NCBI GenBank assembly: GCA_028456385.1
Contig: JALNQF010000015.1
Coordinates: forward strand, 1 to 64,000
Direction: 5' to 3'
Origin: Ophiosphaerella korrae
Lineage: Eukaryota; Ascomycota; Dothideomycetes; Pleosporales; Phaeosphaeriaceae
DNA length: 64,000 nt
Shown here piece after piece: positions 61,141-64,000 of the stretch. A model generated the notes under the pieces. The model was given only the letters and a program-made list of their open reading frames with translations. It did no database searches and was not told the DNA's origin. The translations under genes were made by a program, and so were the position numbers. The first letter of the stretch is position 1; every line of letters begins with the position of its first letter.

Positions 61141-62039
61141 GGGGAGCAGTCTGTTTCAGTAAGATCTACATCTCTTGCTTTTCCTTCGCTTCATTCCAGT
61201 TGAGTTGTCCAGTAAGTGAATGCTAACTAGCGTATACGTATAGCCCACGTCCATCCACAACACTCCACACTCACCTCAAGATCTGTATTCAGTTAAAATA
61301 CGGTAGCGACGAATTCGTCCCGGATTCTCGCCCAGGCGCTACATCTGTGATAAACGGTGACCACATGCACCAAATCGCCACGTCGCTATTCAATGCTTTT
61401 AGGCCAGGCGCTGCAATAGTGACTGTAACTGTTGTTTTTTGGACCGTTAACCCGGGAGAAATAATACGGATTTATACAGTGCGGCGAGGGTAGATTTCGA
61501 TTGAAAGTGGTTAAGGCGTTGTAGTCAAAAGGAGTATCGTGGGAGAAGAAGCTGATAGAATTGCTAGAGGAGCGCCATTTGATCCGTTTGGTCAAGCAAG
61601 GTGATATGTAAAGGGATTATCATACACACTTGATGTTTTACTACAACAGTTGGGACCTAGAATGTATCATTACAGCGTCGTGAAGTACATCTATGTTAAT
61701 TTAATATGTATATTCTCGAAGTTTCATCCTATAAGCTCATACTCCAAATAGCACATTAACTACGCACTTTAGACCCCACCTGAGCGCTACCTAGATATTG
61801 ACGAAGCCCAGTGGGTGATTCTTGATAACTCACGCAGTGCAGGCTTGGTTTCTGGTCTAAAAGAATTAAGGTTCATTGTGTTCAGCTTCGCTATCTAATA
61901 ATATGTCTTGATCCTGCGCATCTAGGTTGAGCCTAAACATGCATATACCCCGCAGTGGGGCTGCTGGTAAGGCTGCCATGTATTAGAATTACCCGATGAA
62001 ACGCTGACTTGGGTTGGATAGCGATCCAAATAGTAATTA
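61141..62039. other. Intergenic region, nothing recognised
   Basis: About 0.9 kb. It contains the upstream region of the dioxygenase gene. A 69-codon minus-strand frame at 61,386-61,595 has no motif. Confidence 0.45.
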
Positions 62040-63230
62040 ATGACCAACACATTTAAATTCAGATTGATTTACTTGAGCACTGATCCTTCCCCGATCATAC
62101 TCAACTTCCTTGTACATATGCGGCTGTTCCGATGGTCCAAAGGCAGACTTTCTGTCGGCACAATCCTACGGCACAAATTGCCCTCAATCGATCAGACCTC
62201 TACAACAGAAGACCAAACATCCTTAGAGGCTTCATCGGCAAGACAAAATGGGGTGTTAATGCCTATTCACCTCTCTGATCACGAACGGGTTACACAATCT
62301 CTAGATTCCAACAATCTAGGACTTGCGCTTGAAGAATTCCATAAGAACGGCTTCGTAGTATTAGAAAATGCTGTCGATCAATCTTCATTGGATCATATTC
62401 GCGATCGCATGCTGTTAGATCTACCGCGAAACCTAGTCTCACCAGATGTCCACTATAATCATGGAGCAGCGCATCGAAATTTGTCGCAAACGCCACCTCT
62501 ACTCGCAGAATATATGCATGAAGATGTATGGGCAAATCGTCTTGCAGTAACGCTTATTGAACACATCATTGGACCAAAACCTCAACTCTCATTCGCAACA
62601 TCTAACATCGCCCTTCCAGGAGGCCAGGGTCGACAGGCAGTGCACAGCGACTACTATTGCGAGCACCCCAATTTTCCTGTATTTCTTGAGGTATGCATTT
62701 TTCTCGATGATGTAAATTGTGAGAATGGCAGTACGGAGATTTGGCCTGGCACCCATCAGGGCTATACGAAGCACGATCACACTTACCCTGACAGAGGCTG
62801 GATCAAGAAAAAGGTCTTCTCTCACAGAGCAGAAATTTGTCCACCAGTTCAACCTTCAATTCCCAAGGGTTCGATCTGCATCAGAGACCTACGACTATGG
62901 CATGCAGGAATGCCAAATTTTACGACCACCCCTCGAATCATGCTTGGGTTCATTTTTAGTCCCACGTGGTTTGGTTGCCATATGAGATTAAAGCTCCCTC
63001 AGCGATCTAGAAGAGTAGTAGAGACTTGGAGTCATGTGGACTGTTTGAGCGTAGCGGAATTTTACAATGATGAATTGGACTATATTGAGATCCGACAACA
63101 AATGAACTTCACTAAAGAAAAACACGATGAAGCCGTTAAATATATTTCAAGGTATGGGGATGCTGCTGCAGGGCCAGACGACTACTGGACATCCGTTGAA
63201 AATGTCCGTCCGTCCGGTGACAGGACCTAG
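62040..63230 (+). CDS. Phytanoyl-CoA dioxygenase family (PhyH) Fe(II)/2-oxoglutarate enzyme
   Basis: This single-exon protein has 396 residues from ATG 62040; a second in-frame ATG at 62118 (MRLFRWSKGR) is an alternative start. The double-stranded beta-helix of the PhyH family is indicated by GFVVLENAVD near 104, the metal triad His202-x-Asp204 (VHSDYY) and His288 (LWHAG), and the 2-oxoglutarate-binding Arg299 (TTPRIMLGF). FLDDVNCENGSTEIWPGTHQ is the usual stretch between them. Such fungal enzymes hydroxylate small molecules and are frequent in secondary metabolism; substrate and pathway are not shown, and no other biosynthetic gene is next to it. All catalytic residues are present and there is no sign of RIP. 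Confidence 0.85.
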   Translation: MTNTFKFRLIYLSTDPSPIILNFLVHMRLFRWSKGRLSVGTILRHKLPSIDQTSTTEDQTSLEASSARQNGVLMPIHLSDHERVTQSLDSNNLGLALEEFHKNGFVVLENAVDQSSLDHIRDRMLLDLPRNLVSPDVHYNHGAAHRNLSQTPPLLAEYMHEDVWANRLAVTLIEHIIGPKPQLSFATSNIALPGGQGRQAVHSDYYCEHPNFPVFLEVCIFLDDVNCENGSTEIWPGTHQGYTKHDHTYPDRGWIKKKVFSHRAEICPPVQPSIPKGSICIRDLRLWHAGMPNFTTTPRIMLGFIFSPTWFGCHMRLKLPQRSRRVVETWSHVDCLSVAEFYNDELDYIEIRQQMNFTKEKHDEAVKYISRYGDAAAGPDDYWTSVENVRPSGDRT

Positions 63231-63380
63231 CGCTCCAAAACGACAAATACAAAGCTTGACTTCCACTTTCATACCAATCTGAATCAAATCCTTTTGGCCC
63301 TCATTTCTGATACTAATATGTAGGATTTGAAGGAACATGAAATATGGACCGTGTCCAAGCCAGATAAAATTCAGTCCACA

Positions 63381-64000
63381 TTATCCGAGCAATCTCGTTT
63401 GCCTTTCAAGAAACAATAGCTTAGGCCTGTCACTCTCGTATGTCACCTGCTTCTTGGACATATCAATATCAAGATCCCAAGGTCCCGGCCGCAAACTTTC
63501 TTCTTTACTGATGGGATCGATGACGTGCTCATACCACAAATGTATACCATAAGCCTTCCTCACCATTTGAATCATAAGGACTTCGACACAGCACCAGGAT
63601 CGCTCATAGTATCTATCGTCAATGAGACTGATCATGGCATCGCACTGGGCGAGGTTCATGGGCAATGCCGCAACACCTGGTTTTTGAGCATCTTGGTCCA
63701 CACAAGCCCAGTCCTGAGGGATCTCTACTTAGTGAAAAAAAAAAAAAAAAAGTTTAGACAAGGATGGATACTTACAATCCAAATGCAAAGCTTCTCAGGA
63801 TTAATATCGGGACGGAGAACTAGAAATTGCTTGATTGCTCTAAGCATTCGAGTGTACTGTGTGTGCTGAACATCATCAGGGGAATCCCCTTCAGCTTGAG
63901 ATCCTGGATCTTTGGCAATCCACCTATAGGAGAAAAAAAGGATGAACAGGTCTTTTTCCTCGGCTCTTTCTCCACTATACTCCTGTGTGAACCCATGGCT
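63381..64000 (-). CDS. Fungal TIR-like domain protein, partial (runs off the right edge)
   Basis: Two exons are visible in the window: 63776-64000 (incomplete) and 63381-63713, joined in phase 0 across a 62-bp intron (GTAAGT...CTCAG). The visible 186 residues have LFILFFSYRW near the start, an ARG/LEU helix (MLRAIKQFL), LCIWI-DWACVDQ, ALPMNLAQCDAMISLIDDRYYERSWCCVEV and a C-terminal tail MSKKQVTYESDRPKLLFLERQTRLLG. The order FxSYRW, then a strand with D--C--Q, then Y--R-WC-VE resembles TIR-fold domains, where the Glu of the WCxxE element is catalytic in NADase members. This assignment is by pattern only. No damage is seen. It is convergent with the dioxygenase gene. Confidence 0.62.

Overview
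The window is nuclear DNA of a filamentous ascomycete, most likely a Dothideomycete such as a Pleosporales species (the order is inference). The evidence is short 45-70 bp GT-AG introns, fungal-specific families (Zn2Cys6 factor, DUF3632, HET/NACHT/ankyrin NLR-like gene, Fig1, a fused His7), and a sharply bounded AT-rich block with the CpA-to-TpA decay expected of repeat-induced point mutation (RIP).

Layout. 1-15,300 is an AT-rich block: a 6.7 kb Ty1/copia element (356-7071) and a 7.06 kb Ty3/gypsy element (7118-14175), both coding on the minus strand, both with equal-length LTR pairs and matching 5-bp target duplications, set in older AT-rich repeat DNA. A decaying 33-bp minisatellite (about 15,145-15,320) marks the change to normal base composition. 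15,680-41,457 is a gene-rich core: HIS7, DIM1, APN1, a Zn2Cys6 regulator, a broken secreted cupin, an unknown conserved-looking gene, a mucin-like membrane protein, AIM24 and ATM1 (both mitochondrial, divergent), a secreted guanyl-type ribonuclease and a DUF3632 protein.

42,001-53,024 is the most unusual part. One HET-NACHT-ankyrin gene is cut inside its HET domain: the first 77 codons lie at 42,001-42,231 and the next codon resumes at 49,500. The 7.27 kb between them carries three related genes of the Tse2-like ADP-ribosyltransferase-fold type and a Fig1-type four-pass membrane protein. Both edges of this segment show a degenerate inverted repeat. The NLR remnant also has C-to-T type stops and a frameshift. 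One toxin-like copy has an in-frame stop, one appears intact and the third is divergent.

53,025-64,000 holds a decayed Tc1/mariner copy, a secreted type-B carboxylesterase, a long quiet stretch, a decayed LRR-like relic, a phytanoyl-CoA dioxygenase family enzyme, and the 3' part of a fungal TIR-like gene running off the right edge.

The conserved genes are housekeeping: histidine synthesis, rRNA methylation, base-excision repair, mitochondrial Fe-S export. The right half looks like accessory self/non-self and mobile DNA. Exon boundaries were read by eye from splice signals and reading-frame continuity. Family names come from recognised motifs, not from a database search.
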